This document shows, one piece after another, positions 7,999-18,260 of a stretch of DNA of 64,000 bases (positions are counted from its first letter, which is position 1; every line of letters starts with the position of its first letter). The position numbers and the translations under genes were made by a program. Source of the DNA: Actinomycetes bacterium (GTDB taxonomy: Bacteria > Actinomycetota > Thermoleophilia > Gaiellales > Gaiellaceae). The notes below the pieces were generated by a model. The model saw only the letters and a program-made list of their open reading frames with translations. It ran no database searches and was not told the origin of the DNA. Where the stretch lies: the NCBI GenBank assembly GCA_025358355.1, contig JANYJX010000042.1, positions 1 through 64,000 of the forward strand, in the 5' to 3' direction.

Positions 7999-10900
7999 AT
8001 CTTCGCGAACGCCAACTCGTCGCCGAGCCGCAACTCTGTCGCGAGTGTCTCGGCCTTGATCCAGTCTCCGTGCGCGAGCAGCGCTTCGTCGGTGGCCGGA
8101 ATCGTGAGCGTGATCCGATCGGTCAACTCAAGCCCTGCGTCGCGGCGCATCGAGTTCACCGCGTGCACGAGCTCGTTGACGCGCCCTTCGAGCAGCAGCT
8201 CGTCGTCGAGTGTCGTGTCGATCGCCACCGTGACGCCGTCGAGTGACGCGACCGCCCAGCCGTCCTTGCCCGTACGCTCGACAAGAACCTCGTCCGCACC
8301 GAGCTCGTGACCGGCGGCGCGGAATCGGCCGTCGCCGAGGTCTTCGAAGTCACCGGCGGCGAGAGCGGCGCGCACCGCGCCAAGCTCCTTGCCGAGCTTC
8401 GGGCCGAGCGCCGGCAGATGCGGCTTCACCGTCAGCTGCGTCGCCTCGACCTTGCCGAAGACGACCTCCTTCACACGGAGTTCATCCGCCAACTCCTGCG
8501 CGTGCCCCTCCGCGCGCGGCGCGCCCTCGACCAGTAGTCGCCGCAACGGCTGGCGCACCTTCAGCGAGACGCTCTGCCGCGCCTGGTGCCCGAGCCCTAC
8601 GACCGCACGAAGCTCGGCGACTTCGGTTAGCAACGCCTCGTCCGCCGCGGACGCAGCCGGCCACCCCGCGAGGAAAACCGATGCAGGAGCACCGTCGACA
8701 TCCCGCACGAGCAACTGCCAGAGGTGCTCCGGGAGGAACGGGACCATCGGCGAAACGGTGCGCAAGCCGGTTACGAGCGCGTACCAGAGAGTCCGCAGCG
8801 CGGCCTCCTCCCCATCCCAGAAGCGACGCCGCGACCGGCGGATATACCAGTTCGAGACGTCGTCCACGAACTCGTCGAACGCCCGGATCACATCGACGCT
8901 CAGCCAGCGCTCGTAGCCGCTCGCCGCCTCGGCGACGAGCTGGCGCGTCCGCTCGACGAGCCAGCGGTCGAGCGGCTCGAGCTTACCGTTCGGCCCATCG
9001 GCCAGGTCGGCTAGTCGCGGCTCGAAGCCGGCGATGTTCGCGTAGTCCACGAAGAACTTCGTCGAGTTCCAGAGCGTCAGCAACCTGCGCTTGATCTCTT
9101 GCGCTGGCCCGAAGCCGAACAGCAGATTGCGATCCGGCGGTTGCGCGCAGTACTGCCAGCGCATCACGTCGGCGCCCATGCGCGCGAACGCGTCCTCAGC
9201 GTCGATCATGTTCCCCCACGAGCCGTGCATCTCGCGGCCGGTCTCGTCGAGCATCTTCTCGTAGCCGAGCACCTTCTTGAACGGCGCTTGCCCGGTCAGC
9301 GCCACCGACATCAGGAGCTGCGAGTAGAACCAGAGGCGGATCTGCTCGCGCATCTCCGAGACCCAGTCGGCGGGGAACCACTTCTGCCAGTACTCGTGGT
9401 CGGGCAGGTCTGCCGTCGTCAGCCCTCGTGCAGCGCCGGTCGCGTAGCCCTGCGGCACGGCCTCGTCGTTGTGCCAGCCCAGCGTCGAGAACGGGACGAT
9501 CCCCGCGTCGAGCCACACGTCGCCGACCTCGGGAATCCGTCGCACCTCCTCGCCGCAGCCGTCGCAACAGATCGGAACATCGTCGATCCAGGGCCGGCGC
9601 AGCTCCTCGAGCTGGTCGAGCCCACCCACAGCCCGCGCCTCCAGCTCAGCACGCGACCCGATCACATTCAGATGCCCGCACGAGCACGGGTAGAACGGCA
9701 GCGGCAGCCCGTAGTAGCGGCGGCGCGAGATGTTCCAGTCGCCCATGTTGCGCAGCCAGTCGTCCATGCGCTTGCCCATGTAGGAAGGCGTCCACTCGAC
9801 CGTCGCGTTCGCGTCGAGCATCGGCTGGCGCAGGTCGGCGACCGAGATGAACCAGTCGTCCGAGATCCGGAAGATCAGAGGCGTGTTGCAGCGCCAGCAG
9901 TGCGGGTAGCTGTGCTCGATCGTCCCGGCGGCGAGCAGCAGGCCGCGTTCGTCGAGGTTGCCGACGATCTGATCGGCGGACTCGACCGTCGAGAGACCAT
10001 GCAACCAACCGTATTCAGGGTAGAAGTGGCCGCTCTCGTCGACGGGGGTCAGCACCGCTAGGTCATGAACCTTCGAGAGCTCGAAGTCCTCGCCGCCGCA
10101 GCCCGGCGCGATGTGAACGATGCCGGTGCCCGTGTCGAGGTCGACGGCGTCCCATGGGATCACGCGATGCTCGACGCCACCCCCTGGGCCGAGGTCGTCG
10201 AACGGGCCGTCGTAGCGCCAGCCGACGAGCTGAGCCCCGAGCGCTGTGTCCGTCACGGAGCCTTCGACGGGGACCTCTGCAAGCCGGTCCTTTGCGACCC
10301 AGACACGCTCAACCCCCATATCGACCCGGACGTACTCTGCGAATGGATTCACGGCGACAGCAACATTCGCGGGCAGCGTCCACGGCGTGGTCGTCCAGAT
10401 TGCTATCGATTCGCGATCGCGGTCCCGTAGCGGGAACCGCACAAACAGCGAAGGATCGGGCCGATCCTGGTAGACGCCAGCCTGCGACAGCTCGTGTTGC
10501 GAAAGCGACGTCCCGCAGCGCGGGCACCACTCGGTCGAACGGTGCCCGAGATACAGCCAGCCGCGCTCCTCGACGACCTTGAGGAAGCGCCAGATGTACT
10601 CGATGTTCGTGTCGGAGAACGTGAAGTAGTCGTTCCCCCAGTCCATCCACTGGCCCAGGCGCTTGCAGCCCTTCGTCAGCTCCTCGGCCGACCAGACGAC
10701 CTTCGCGCGGCAGCGGCGGGCGAACTCGGCGAGGCCGAATGTCTCGATGTCGCGCTTCGAGTTGAGGCCCAGCTCACGCTCGACGCCAACCTCGATCCAG
10801 AGGCCCTGGCAGTCGAAGCCGTTCTGGTACCGCTGATCGAAGCCGCGTAACGCCTTGTAGCGCTGGAAGACATCTTTCAATGTGCGACCCCACGCCGTAT

Positions 10901-11069
10901 GGACGGCCAGCGACTTGTTCGCGGTGACCGGCCCGTCGAAGAAACTGAACGTCGGCCCGCCCGCGTTCAACGCGCGCATCTGCTCGAACGTCTGCTCCCG
11001 CTCCCACAACTCGAGGATCGCACGCTCATGCGTGTCGTAGTCGGGCTCCTTCGGCAGCGGCGCGAACAT
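7995..11069 (-). CDS. ileS: Isoleucyl-tRNA synthetase
   Basis: 1024 aa; class I motif GPVTANKSLAVHTAWGRTLKD, editing domain, signature YEKMLDETGREMHGSWGN. Confidence 0.95.
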   Translation of the reverse strand: MFAPLPKEPDYDTHERAILELWEREQTFEQMRALNAGGPTFSFFDGPVTANKSLAVHTAWGRTLKDVFQRYKALRGFDQRYQNGFDCQGLWIEVGVERELGLNSKRDIETFGLAEFARRCRAKVVWSAEELTKGCKRLGQWMDWGNDYFTFSDTNIEYIWRFLKVVEERGWLYLGHRSTEWCPRCGTSLSQHELSQAGVYQDRPDPSLFVRFPLRDRDRESIAIWTTTPWTLPANVAVAVNPFAEYVRVDMGVERVWVAKDRLAEVPVEGSVTDTALGAQLVGWRYDGPFDDLGPGGGVEHRVIPWDAVDLDTGTGIVHIAPGCGGEDFELSKVHDLAVLTPVDESGHFYPEYGWLHGLSTVESADQIVGNLDERGLLLAAGTIEHSYPHCWRCNTPLIFRISDDWFISVADLRQPMLDANATVEWTPSYMGKRMDDWLRNMGDWNISRRRYYGLPLPFYPCSCGHLNVIGSRAELEARAVGGLDQLEELRRPWIDDVPICCDGCGEEVRRIPEVGDVWLDAGIVPFSTLGWHNDEAVPQGYATGAARGLTTADLPDHEYWQKWFPADWVSEMREQIRLWFYSQLLMSVALTGQAPFKKVLGYEKMLDETGREMHGSWGNMIDAEDAFARMGADVMRWQYCAQPPDRNLLFGFGPAQEIKRRLLTLWNSTKFFVDYANIAGFEPRLADLADGPNGKLEPLDRWLVERTRQLVAEAASGYERWLSVDVIRAFDEFVDDVSNWYIRRSRRRFWDGEEAALRTLWYALVTGLRTVSPMVPFLPEHLWQLLVRDVDGAPASVFLAGWPAASAADEALLTEVAELRAVVGLGHQARQSVSLKVRQPLRRLLVEGAPRAEGHAQELADELRVKEVVFGKVEATQLTVKPHLPALGPKLGKELGAVRAALAAGDFEDLGDGRFRAAGHELGADEVLVERTGKDGWAVASLDGVTVAIDTTLDDELLLEGRVNELVHAVNSMRRDAGLELTDRITLTIPATDEALLAHGDWIKAETLATELRLGDELAFAKI

Positions 11070-11151
11070 CCCGAGGAGTCTATGGAAGAGGTTCGTCTTC
11101 CCTCTCGTTCAGACTTCTGTCAGTCTTGAAACTCGTTACTGAAAGGAACGT

Positions 11152-11469
11152 ATGGCTACCGCAGTGAGTTCGGACAGCTTCGACCTAGAGGTCTTGCAGA
11201 GCGACATCCCCGTCCTCGTGGACTTCTGGGCGGAATGGTGCGGACCGTGCCACGCTGTCGCGCCGGTGCTCGACCGCATCATCGAGGAGCACCCCGGCGA
11301 GCTGAAGCTCGTGAAGGTGAACATCGACGAGGAGCACGAGCTGCAGCAGCGCTACGGCGTCCAGTCGATCCCCACCATGATCCTGTTCAAGAACGGCGAG
11401 CCTGCTGCGGCCGTCGTCGGCGCACAGCCGAAGGGCGCGATCGAGCGCTCACTCGGACTTAGCGCCTAG
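11152..11469 (+). CDS. trxA: Thioredoxin
   Basis: VDFWAEWCGPCHAVAPVLD active site and QSIPTMILFKNGE. Confidence 0.95.
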   Translation: MATAVSSDSFDLEVLQSDIPVLVDFWAEWCGPCHAVAPVLDRIIEEHPGELKLVKVNIDEEHELQQRYGVQSIPTMILFKNGEPAAAVVGAQPKGAIERSLGLSA

Positions 11470-11501
11470 ATCCAGGCTTCTCCAACCCTCCCCCCTGTTC
11501 G

Positions 11502-11524
11502 AAGGGCCGGCGCTGCCGGCCTTT
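11502..11524. terminator. Bidirectional intrinsic-terminator-like hairpin between convergent trxA and NUDIX genes
   Basis: AAGGGCCGGC-GCT-GCCGGCCTTT, 10-bp stem with one G.U. Confidence 0.6.
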
Positions 11525-11531
11525 CGGACGT

Positions 11532-12053
11532 CTAGGAGCGTTTCTTGCGCCAGGCTGCGAGCGCGTCGGCGAACGTGGTGAACGCGAGCTCGGCGTTCGG
11601 TGGCAAGTCGTCGGCCGCAAACCAGCGAAGCTCAGAGACATCGTCGGCGGCTTGCATCGTGCCCGAGACGATTCGCGCTTCCCAGTACATGTTGAGGATC
11701 GACCCGGCGTCGGCCGCGGGGCCGTACGTGTCCATCCAGACGCCGTGGAACGCGCCCGGCTCGATCTCGAGTCCCGTCTCCTCGAGTAGCTCGCGACGGA
11801 GCGCGTCGAGCGGATGCTCGCCTTCCTCGACGAAGCCGCCCGGCAAATCCCAGAAGCCTGCGAACGGCTCGATTGCACGGCGCCCGAGCAAGAGACGACC
11901 GGCGTCGTCGACGATCAGCGCGCAGACGGTCGGCTTCGGGTTCGCGTAGACGACCAGTTCGCAGGCAGGACACGAAACACTTGTCGGCGCCCGATCGAGG
12001 TCGAGCTCCGCGCTGCAACGCGGGCAGAACCGCCAACCGTGGAGGACATTCAT
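11532..12053 (-). CDS. NUDIX hydrolase with N-terminal zinc ribbon
   Basis: CPRCSAELD..CPACELVVY ribbon and Nudix box GGFVEEGEHPLDALRRELLEETGLE. Confidence 0.87.
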   Translation of the reverse strand: MNVLHGWRFCPRCSAELDLDRAPTSVSCPACELVVYANPKPTVCALIVDDAGRLLLGRRAIEPFAGFWDLPGGFVEEGEHPLDALRRELLEETGLEIEPGAFHGVWMDTYGPAADAGSILNMYWEARIVSGTMQAADDVSELRWFAADDLPPNAELAFTTFADALAAWRKKRS

Positions 12054-12073
12054 CTCGGCGCTACGGTACCCGC

Positions 12074-12451
12074 ATGAGTCCCAAATTCGTGCCCGCATCG
12101 ATCACAGAGCTGCAACGCGTCGGGCTGTTCGGATCGCTACCAGGTGAGCTGCTCGGGCGGCTGGCCGAGCGGATGCGGCGTGAGGATGTCGCCGGCGGTA
12201 CGCGGATCGTCGTGGAGGGAAACGGCGACGACCGCTTCTTCGTTCTGATCTCCGGGCTCGCGGCCGTGACGCAGGCGGATCGCGGCGCACGGAGCCTGCT
12301 GCGGCCGGGTGAGACGTTCGGCGAGGTGGCAGCTGCGATGGGCGTCGTGCGTACTGCAACGGTCACGGCGTTGACGCAATGCACCGTCGCGAGCTGCGAT
12401 CGCGCGACGTTCGACGAGCTTGTTCGGCCGCTGTTCGCCGACAACGCCTGA
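12074..12451 (+). CDS. Cyclic nucleotide-binding-domain protein
   Basis: VVEGNGDDRFFVLISGLAAV..RPGETFGEVAAAMGVVRTATVTAL cNMP-binding fold; no DNA-binding domain. Confidence 0.8.
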   Translation: MSPKFVPASITELQRVGLFGSLPGELLGRLAERMRREDVAGGTRIVVEGNGDDRFFVLISGLAAVTQADRGARSLLRPGETFGEVAAAMGVVRTATVTALTQCTVASCDRATFDELVRPLFADNA

Positions 12452-12458
12452 TCTGCGG

Positions 12459-14618
12459 TTAGCGGATCTCGACGCCGGACGGCCGCGGATCGCCTTCGTC
12501 AGCAGCGTCGTGCAACGCGGGCCTACCGCCCGATGCGACGGCTGGTTGCAAAGGCGCGTCGTCGCGTCTTCCGTCCTCGCCGGCAAAGCGAGCGCCGTTC
12601 GATGCACCGCCATTCGCCGGCGCAGAACCGGGCTTCCCGATCGTGATCCGGTCGCGCCCGGTCTGCTTCGACACGTAGAGGCCTTGGTCGGCGACGCGCA
12701 GGATCTCGTCGAGGTTCGAGCCGTGAGACGAGTCGGTGACCCCGAAGCTCGCCGTGAACGCCGGATGGTCGCCGGTATGAGCCTTGCCGAGCGCCGTGCG
12801 GAGGCGCTCGAGCACGTTGACCGCCTGGCCCTCGTCGAGGCCGGGCAGCACGACCACGAACTCCTCGCCACCGAAGCGCGCGACGATGTCCTCGCCACGC
12901 ACGACGCCGTGCACGACCTGCGAGAAGAGGCGTAGAGCGCGATCGCCTGCCTCGTGGCCATGCGTGTCGTTGAGCTGCTTGAAGCGATCGAGATCGGCGA
13001 GCACGAGCGCGAACGGCGTGTGCTGCGCGGTGAGCTCGCGCACGCGGGTCTCGAGCGTACGACGGTTGATGAGTCCGGTGAGGCCGTCGGTCGCGGCCTG
13101 CAGCTGGGTCTTCTGGAAGGCACGAACCGTCCCAATACGGGCACCAGCCTGGGTCGCGAGGCTCGTGAGCTGCGCGACCTGCTCGGGCGCGAGTGGCTCA
13201 TTATCCGGACCGGTCGCGTGGAGCACGCCGAGAGCGCGACCCATGAACGTCACAGGCACGCACGCCGCGGAGCACGCGCCGTCCGGCCGATCACGAAGGT
13301 GCGGGCAGGCGTTGAGCGCGCGGCTCGTCTCGAAGACAACCGGATTGCCGCGGCGCACCGCAACACACGAGAAAGGCGACTGGACGGGGCAGCCTGGCGC
13401 ACCCCCGGTCGGACTGGCCGCCGCGCGGCTGAGTTGTGCGCGGCTCGAGTCGGAGAGAAGCAGCTCCATCGGAGCGGTCGCGGCCACCTCGACCATTGCG
13501 CGTTGCACAACGTCGTAGGCGGCGTCCTCCTCGTCGGCCATCTCGAGAGCCTCGGTGAGTTGCGCGCCGAAGTTGTCGCGCTGCGCCTGCCGGGTCAGTT
13601 CGTGCTCAAGGCGGATCCGTTCGGTGATGTCGCGAGCGTTCATCACAACGCCGTGAACGTGGCGGTCGCCGCGGAGATCGGTGAGGTGAGCCTCAAGATC
13701 GCGCCACTCACCGAAGGCGGTGAGCACGCGCATCACCAGCTCCTGCGGCTGGCCGTCGAGCGCAGCAGTCGCCACGGCGTCGCGGTCGGCCTCGTGCACG
13801 AAGCGGGCAAATCCGGATCCGAGGAGGTCAGGCTCCGAGCGGCCGAGCATCGAGACCACGGACTGGCTGACGTAGCGGCAACCTCCCGCGCCGAACACGA
13901 GCACGAGATCGGTCGACGACGTGACGAGACTGCGGAAATGGGCCGTCTGCCGGCGTGTCGCCGTGACGAGCGCCCAAGCGAGAAGCAGCGAGAGGAACAA
14001 GCCGCCGACGCCGAGGCCGACTTGGAGCATGATCAGGTTGCTGATGTCCCGATCTGCGCGCGAGGCGATCGTTCGCGACGCGTTGAGGGAGATGTTGGAA
14101 GTCAGCGCCGCAAGGATCCGCAGACGCTGCAGTGGGTCGGCGACATGAATGTGCTCGCTTCCCGTCTCAGGCAGCCCTGCAATGGAGCGACCGGCAAGAA
14201 ATGCGCTGCCGGTGCGGGTCAGATCGGTGACGAGCTTGGCCTCCTGCTCGAGCTGGCCTCGTACTAACGGCTCGTGCTCTGCGGGCAATGTCGCTGCGTC
14301 GTCGTCCCCATTCACCGCAGGGGCGAGGCCCCCGTCGAGCAGCGCGTTGGCGCTCTGGGACAGCAACTTGCCAGTTTGCACGGGATCTGCGGTCCTGCCC
14401 GATCGCACGAGGAGCAGCTCTTCGACGTAGCGTTCGGCGAGCGTTCGCTGCCGGGCTGCAATCTCGATCACCGCGGCGCGGTGCTTCGAGCGGCCGGTCA
14501 TCCAGATCGAGAGCCCAGAGCTGAGCGTCGACACGAGCGCGAATGTGAGGACGATCGCGATCGTCGTCCCCCGGGCGCGAGCAGCGAACGGCCGGAACGC
14601 GGGTGTCAGGCGGGGCAC
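12459..14618 (-). CDS. Membrane diguanylate cyclase with sensory N-terminus, PAS, GAF-like and GGDEF domains
   Basis: Two TM segments, PAS region, GAF-like region, RFGGEEFVVVLP active site. Confidence 0.88.
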   Translation of the reverse strand: MPRLTPAFRPFAARARGTTIAIVLTFALVSTLSSGLSIWMTGRSKHRAAVIEIAARQRTLAERYVEELLLVRSGRTADPVQTGKLLSQSANALLDGGLAPAVNGDDDAATLPAEHEPLVRGQLEQEAKLVTDLTRTGSAFLAGRSIAGLPETGSEHIHVADPLQRLRILAALTSNISLNASRTIASRADRDISNLIMLQVGLGVGGLFLSLLLAWALVTATRRQTAHFRSLVTSSTDLVLVFGAGGCRYVSQSVVSMLGRSEPDLLGSGFARFVHEADRDAVATAALDGQPQELVMRVLTAFGEWRDLEAHLTDLRGDRHVHGVVMNARDITERIRLEHELTRQAQRDNFGAQLTEALEMADEEDAAYDVVQRAMVEVAATAPMELLLSDSSRAQLSRAAASPTGGAPGCPVQSPFSCVAVRRGNPVVFETSRALNACPHLRDRPDGACSAACVPVTFMGRALGVLHATGPDNEPLAPEQVAQLTSLATQAGARIGTVRAFQKTQLQAATDGLTGLINRRTLETRVRELTAQHTPFALVLADLDRFKQLNDTHGHEAGDRALRLFSQVVHGVVRGEDIVARFGGEEFVVVLPGLDEGQAVNVLERLRTALGKAHTGDHPAFTASFGVTDSSHGSNLDEILRVADQGLYVSKQTGRDRITIGKPGSAPANGGASNGARFAGEDGRRDDAPLQPAVASGGRPALHDAADEGDPRPSGVEIR

Positions 14619-15079
14619 TAGCGCACCACCAGATCCGTGTGCATGCCGCCGAGGAAGTGGCCCGACATGTTGCAGAAGAGGACATAACGGCCCGGCGTGA
14701 GGTGGACCCGCAGCTCACGGACGACGCCGGCGTGAGCCGGTTCGAGGACACCGACCTCGGCTTTCTTGACTGCGTCCTCGTCCACCGTCAATCCGTCGGA
14801 GCGGAACGGCAGTTGCCCGGCGGACGTTCGGACGACGAGCAGTTCGTGCGACCCTGGGCCACGGTTGTGAACGCGGAAGACGACGTCCCCGGCCGCGACG
14901 TGGGTCGTCGTCTTGATCGCAAAGTCGCGCTCGGTCACTTGAACCGACGACGCGCCACCTCCCGCGCCGAGTTGCGCACCGCAGCCGGCGAGCGCGAAGC
15001 CAACCACCAAGATCGCGAGGCATCGCGGGCCATGTGTGGAAACGAACGAGCGCACGGGACGTAGATCGGATGGGGGCAC
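14618..15079 (-). CDS. Cupredoxin-like lipoprotein
   Basis: LAGC lipobox; blue-copper ligands GPGSHELLV and FCNMSGHFLGGM. Confidence 0.8.
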   Translation of the reverse strand: MPPSDLRPVRSFVSTHGPRCLAILVVGFALAGCGAQLGAGGGASSVQVTERDFAIKTTTHVAAGDVVFRVHNRGPGSHELLVVRTSAGQLPFRSDGLTVDEDAVKKAEVGVLEPAHAGVVRELRVHLTPGRYVLFCNMSGHFLGGMHTDLVVR

Positions 15080-15124
15080 CCGATTCTTTAGGCGTACATC
15101 GACGCGCCGTCCGTCGTGCCTGGC

Positions 15125-15937
15125 TCAGCTTCGAGCTGCGTCAGCGAGAACAGCGTCGGAGAGCCGCGGCCACGCCGCCTTAGCCCAGTCGCCGAACTCA
15201 CGCGTCGTCAGCGCCGCGCACGCAATACCGGCATCGGGGTCGACCCAGAGGAAGGTGCCGCTGCCGCCGAAATGCCCGAAGGTCTGCGGCGACGTGAGCA
15301 CGCCCGACCAGTGCGGCGCCTTGTCGCCTTTCAACTCGACGCCGAGACCCCAGTCCAGCGGAGCAAAACGGCCAAAGTCCGGCAGGACGCCGTCGAGGCC
15401 GGGGAACTGCACGGCTGTCATCTCGGCCAGCGTCTCAGCCGCGATCAGCGTCGGCTGGAGGAGGTCGCGACCAAGGACGAGGAGATCGTCGAGACAGGCG
15501 TGCATGCCGGCGCCCGGGTGCCCGGCTGGATCGAGACCGAGCCCGAGCGGCGCGCAAACCGCCGCCCGCACGTACTCGTCGAATGGCATCTCGGCGCGCA
15601 ACGCCAGATGCTCGCCCAGGATCGCGAACCCTTCGTTCGAGTAGATCCGTCGTCGACCCGGAGGCCCGACCGGGACGGTTCCGTCGAACGGCAACCCTGA
15701 TGCGTGCGCAAGTAGGTGACGAAGGGTCGACCCGGGCGGCCCAGCCGGTTCGTCGAGATCGAGCACACCCTCTTCCGCGGCGATCAACACGGCGAGTGCC
15801 GTCACCGGCTTCGAGACGGAGGCCAGACGGACGGCGCGCTGAGTGTCGCCGCGGGTCGCGACGGTCCCTTCGGGCCGCGTCACACCAGCCGTGGCGAAGG
15901 GGACGTCCCAGTCGTCGATCTGGCGGAGAGCGTCCAC
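15125..15937 (-). CDS. Beta-lactamase-family serine hydrolase
   Basis: SVSKPVTALA (SxxK) and YSNEG (YxN) motifs. Confidence 0.83.
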   Translation of the reverse strand: MDALRQIDDWDVPFATAGVTRPEGTVATRGDTQRAVRLASVSKPVTALAVLIAAEEGVLDLDEPAGPPGSTLRHLLAHASGLPFDGTVPVGPPGRRRIYSNEGFAILGEHLALRAEMPFDEYVRAAVCAPLGLGLDPAGHPGAGMHACLDDLLVLGRDLLQPTLIAAETLAEMTAVQFPGLDGVLPDFGRFAPLDWGLGVELKGDKAPHWSGVLTSPQTFGHFGGSGTFLWVDPDAGIACAALTTREFGDWAKAAWPRLSDAVLADAARS

Positions 15938-15959
15938 GGGGCGCGATACTAGCCCCGAG

Positions 15960-16340
15960 ATGGAGCGGCGCTTGATCTCGGGGCACTCCCCGTTCGAGCC
16001 AGTGGCGGGGTTCTCGCGCGCGGTCGTCGTCGCCAACACGGTGCACGTCTCCGGAACCGCGCCGATCCCGGCCGACGGCTCGCCCCCGCCCCAGAGCGCT
16101 TACGAGCAGACGCGACTCTGCCTCGAGATCATCGCCGAGGCGATCTCAAGGGCGGGAGCCCGGATGGAGGATGTCGTTCGGACGCGCATGTTCATCACGG
16201 ACGCGTCGTATTGGGACGAGGTCTCGCGCGCGCACGGCGACGTCTTCCGAGACATCCGCAAAGCCGCAACCTGCGTCGTCACAGCGCTGCTCGACCCGCG
16301 CTGGAAGGTCGAGATCGAAGCCGAGGCGATCGTCCCGTGA
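15960..16340 (+). CDS. RidA-family protein
   Basis: VHVSGTAPI..YEQTRLCLEII..DVVRTRMFITD; ends EIEAEAIVP. Confidence 0.87.
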   Translation: MERRLISGHSPFEPVAGFSRAVVVANTVHVSGTAPIPADGSPPPQSAYEQTRLCLEIIAEAISRAGARMEDVVRTRMFITDASYWDEVSRAHGDVFRDIRKAATCVVTALLDPRWKVEIEAEAIVP

Positions 16341-17539
16341 CCGACAGCCAGATCCTGCCGCCCTCGGTCACGGGCAAAGGAGCGTTCTACGCAGGCAGCG
16401 TCCTCGACCACCGCTTCGGCTCGAGCGACCCGTACACCGTGGGCGTCGAGGAGGAGTACATGCTGCTCGACGCGACGAGCTTCGACCTCGTACAGCACAT
16501 CGACACGGTGCTCGCCGCGGTCAAAGGTCACGAGCTCGAATCGCAGGTGAACGCTGAGCTGATGCAGTCCGTGCTCGAGATCGCGACGCCGGTGTGCCGC
16601 AACCCGGGCGATGTGATGCGCGAGCTTGTGAAACTGCGCAGATATGTCGCAGGTGTCGCGCGCGAGCAAGGGTTGCGCGTGGGCTCGGCCGGCACGCATC
16701 CGTTCAGCCTGTTCGAGCGCCAGCGAATCACCGCGCGCGACCGCTATCACCAGCTCGTCGACGCTCTGCAGTATGTCGCGCGGCGCGAACTGATCTTCGG
16801 CATGCACATCCACGTGGCGATCGACGATGCGGACAAGGCGATCCAGGTCGTGAACGGGTTGCTGCCGCAGCTCGCGCCACTGCTCGCGCTCTCGGCGAGC
16901 TCACCGTTCTGGCGCGGCGAGCCGACGGGCCTTGCGTCCAGCCGGCAGATGGTGTTCGCAGCGTTTCCTCGCTCGGGCCCACCGCCGCGCTTTCGTGACT
17001 ACGCGGACTACGCCGAGGTCGTCGGCCAGCTCGAGCAGACCGGGTGCATCGCCGACTACACGCACATCTGGTGGGACATTCGCCCGCACCCGCGGCTCGG
17101 CACGATCGAGATCCGGATCTGCGACGCGGTCACGCGGGTCGAGGACGCCGTCGCGATCGCCGCGTACTGCCAGGCGCTCGTCAAGCAACTCAGCGAGATG
17201 TACGACGCGGGCGAGCAGATCCCGACGTTCCATCGGATCCTGACGAGCGAGAACAAGTGGCTGGCCGCGCGCTACGGCTTGCAGGCGCCGGTGATGGACC
17301 TCGCAACCGGGCGGCGGAACCGGATGCCGATCGCGCAGCTCGTCCGGCGAACGCTGCGTGAGATCGAGCCGCACGCGCGGGAGCTCGGCTCGGAGCGGGA
17401 GCTCGAGGAAGTGAAGGCGCTGCTCGATCGAGGGAACAGTGCGGAGCGGCAGCTGCAGATCTGGAACGCGAATCGCGACATCGCTGAGGTGGCGGAGCAG
17501 ATCGCGAACGCGACTGAACGCGTGGCCGCGTCGGCCTGA
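16337..17539 (+). CDS. YbdK-family carboxylate-amine ligase (GCS2)
   Basis: TVGVEEEYMLLD, GMHIHVAI, TIEIRICDA; GTGA overlap with RidA gene. Confidence 0.88.
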   Translation: MTDSQILPPSVTGKGAFYAGSVLDHRFGSSDPYTVGVEEEYMLLDATSFDLVQHIDTVLAAVKGHELESQVNAELMQSVLEIATPVCRNPGDVMRELVKLRRYVAGVAREQGLRVGSAGTHPFSLFERQRITARDRYHQLVDALQYVARRELIFGMHIHVAIDDADKAIQVVNGLLPQLAPLLALSASSPFWRGEPTGLASSRQMVFAAFPRSGPPPRFRDYADYAEVVGQLEQTGCIADYTHIWWDIRPHPRLGTIEIRICDAVTRVEDAVAIAAYCQALVKQLSEMYDAGEQIPTFHRILTSENKWLAARYGLQAPVMDLATGRRNRMPIAQLVRRTLREIEPHARELGSERELEEVKALLDRGNSAERQLQIWNANRDIAEVAEQIANATERVAASA

Positions 17540-17744
17540 AGATCGACGGTCAGGGCCACAGCAGCGCCTGGTGTGCGCGTTCCACCGTGTCGATTCGGGC
17601 CATGGACAGGGTCCGCACTGACAGTGGCGCCTCGGACGCGGCCCGTCGGGTCCAGCCCCAACCAGCCGACGGGGACCTTCGCGGGCTCGGCCCACGTACA
17701 GGAGTGGTGGACCTCCGCGATGTCCCTGGTCGTATGGTCATGCG

Positions 17745-18260
17745 GTGGCGCGGGCAGGACGCGATGAGGTCGCCTGGGTGCGAGGTGCTCAGGCCGGATC
17801 CGCCTCGGACCTCGAGGCGCTCTTCCGCGCGTACTGGCCGCGCTCGTTCCGCGCTGCCTACCTCGTTGTGCACGACGCCGCCGCCGCCGAGGACATCGCG
17901 CAGGAGGCGTTCCTCGCCGCGATTCGCGCCCTCGACCGTTTCGACCGGCGTCGCCCGTTCGGGCCATGGCTGCACCGGATCGTCGTCAACCGGGCGATCG
18001 ATTGGTCACGCGCCCGCAAGCTCCGCGCCGAGGCAGAACTCGACGAGACCACAGCCGCCTGGGACACACCGAGCGAGGTCGACGACGCGACACTCGCCAG
18101 CCTCCGCGCGCTCTCGCCGGAGCACCGCGCGGTGATCGTGCTCCGCCACCTGCTCGACTACACACCCGGCGAGATCGCCGATCTGCTCGACCTACCCCGT
18201 GGAACCGTCAACTCGCGGCTCAGGCGCGGCCTCGACTCGCTCGCGGAGAACCTCGAGTGA
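17745..18260 (+). CDS. ECF-type RNA polymerase sigma factor
   Basis: Sigma70 region 2 (AEDIAQEAFLAAIRAL) and region 4 (YTPGEIADLLDLPRGTVNSRLRRGLDSL). Confidence 0.92.
   Translation: MARAGRDEVAWVRGAQAGSASDLEALFRAYWPRSFRAAYLVVHDAAAAEDIAQEAFLAAIRALDRFDRRRPFGPWLHRIVVNRAIDWSRARKLRAEAELDETTAAWDTPSEVDDATLASLRALSPEHRAVIVLRHLLDYTPGEIADLLDLPRGTVNSRLRRGLDSLAENLE

Noticed and set aside
9099-10061. 320-aa plus-strand ORF
   Set aside because: Antisense to ileS; shadow ORF.
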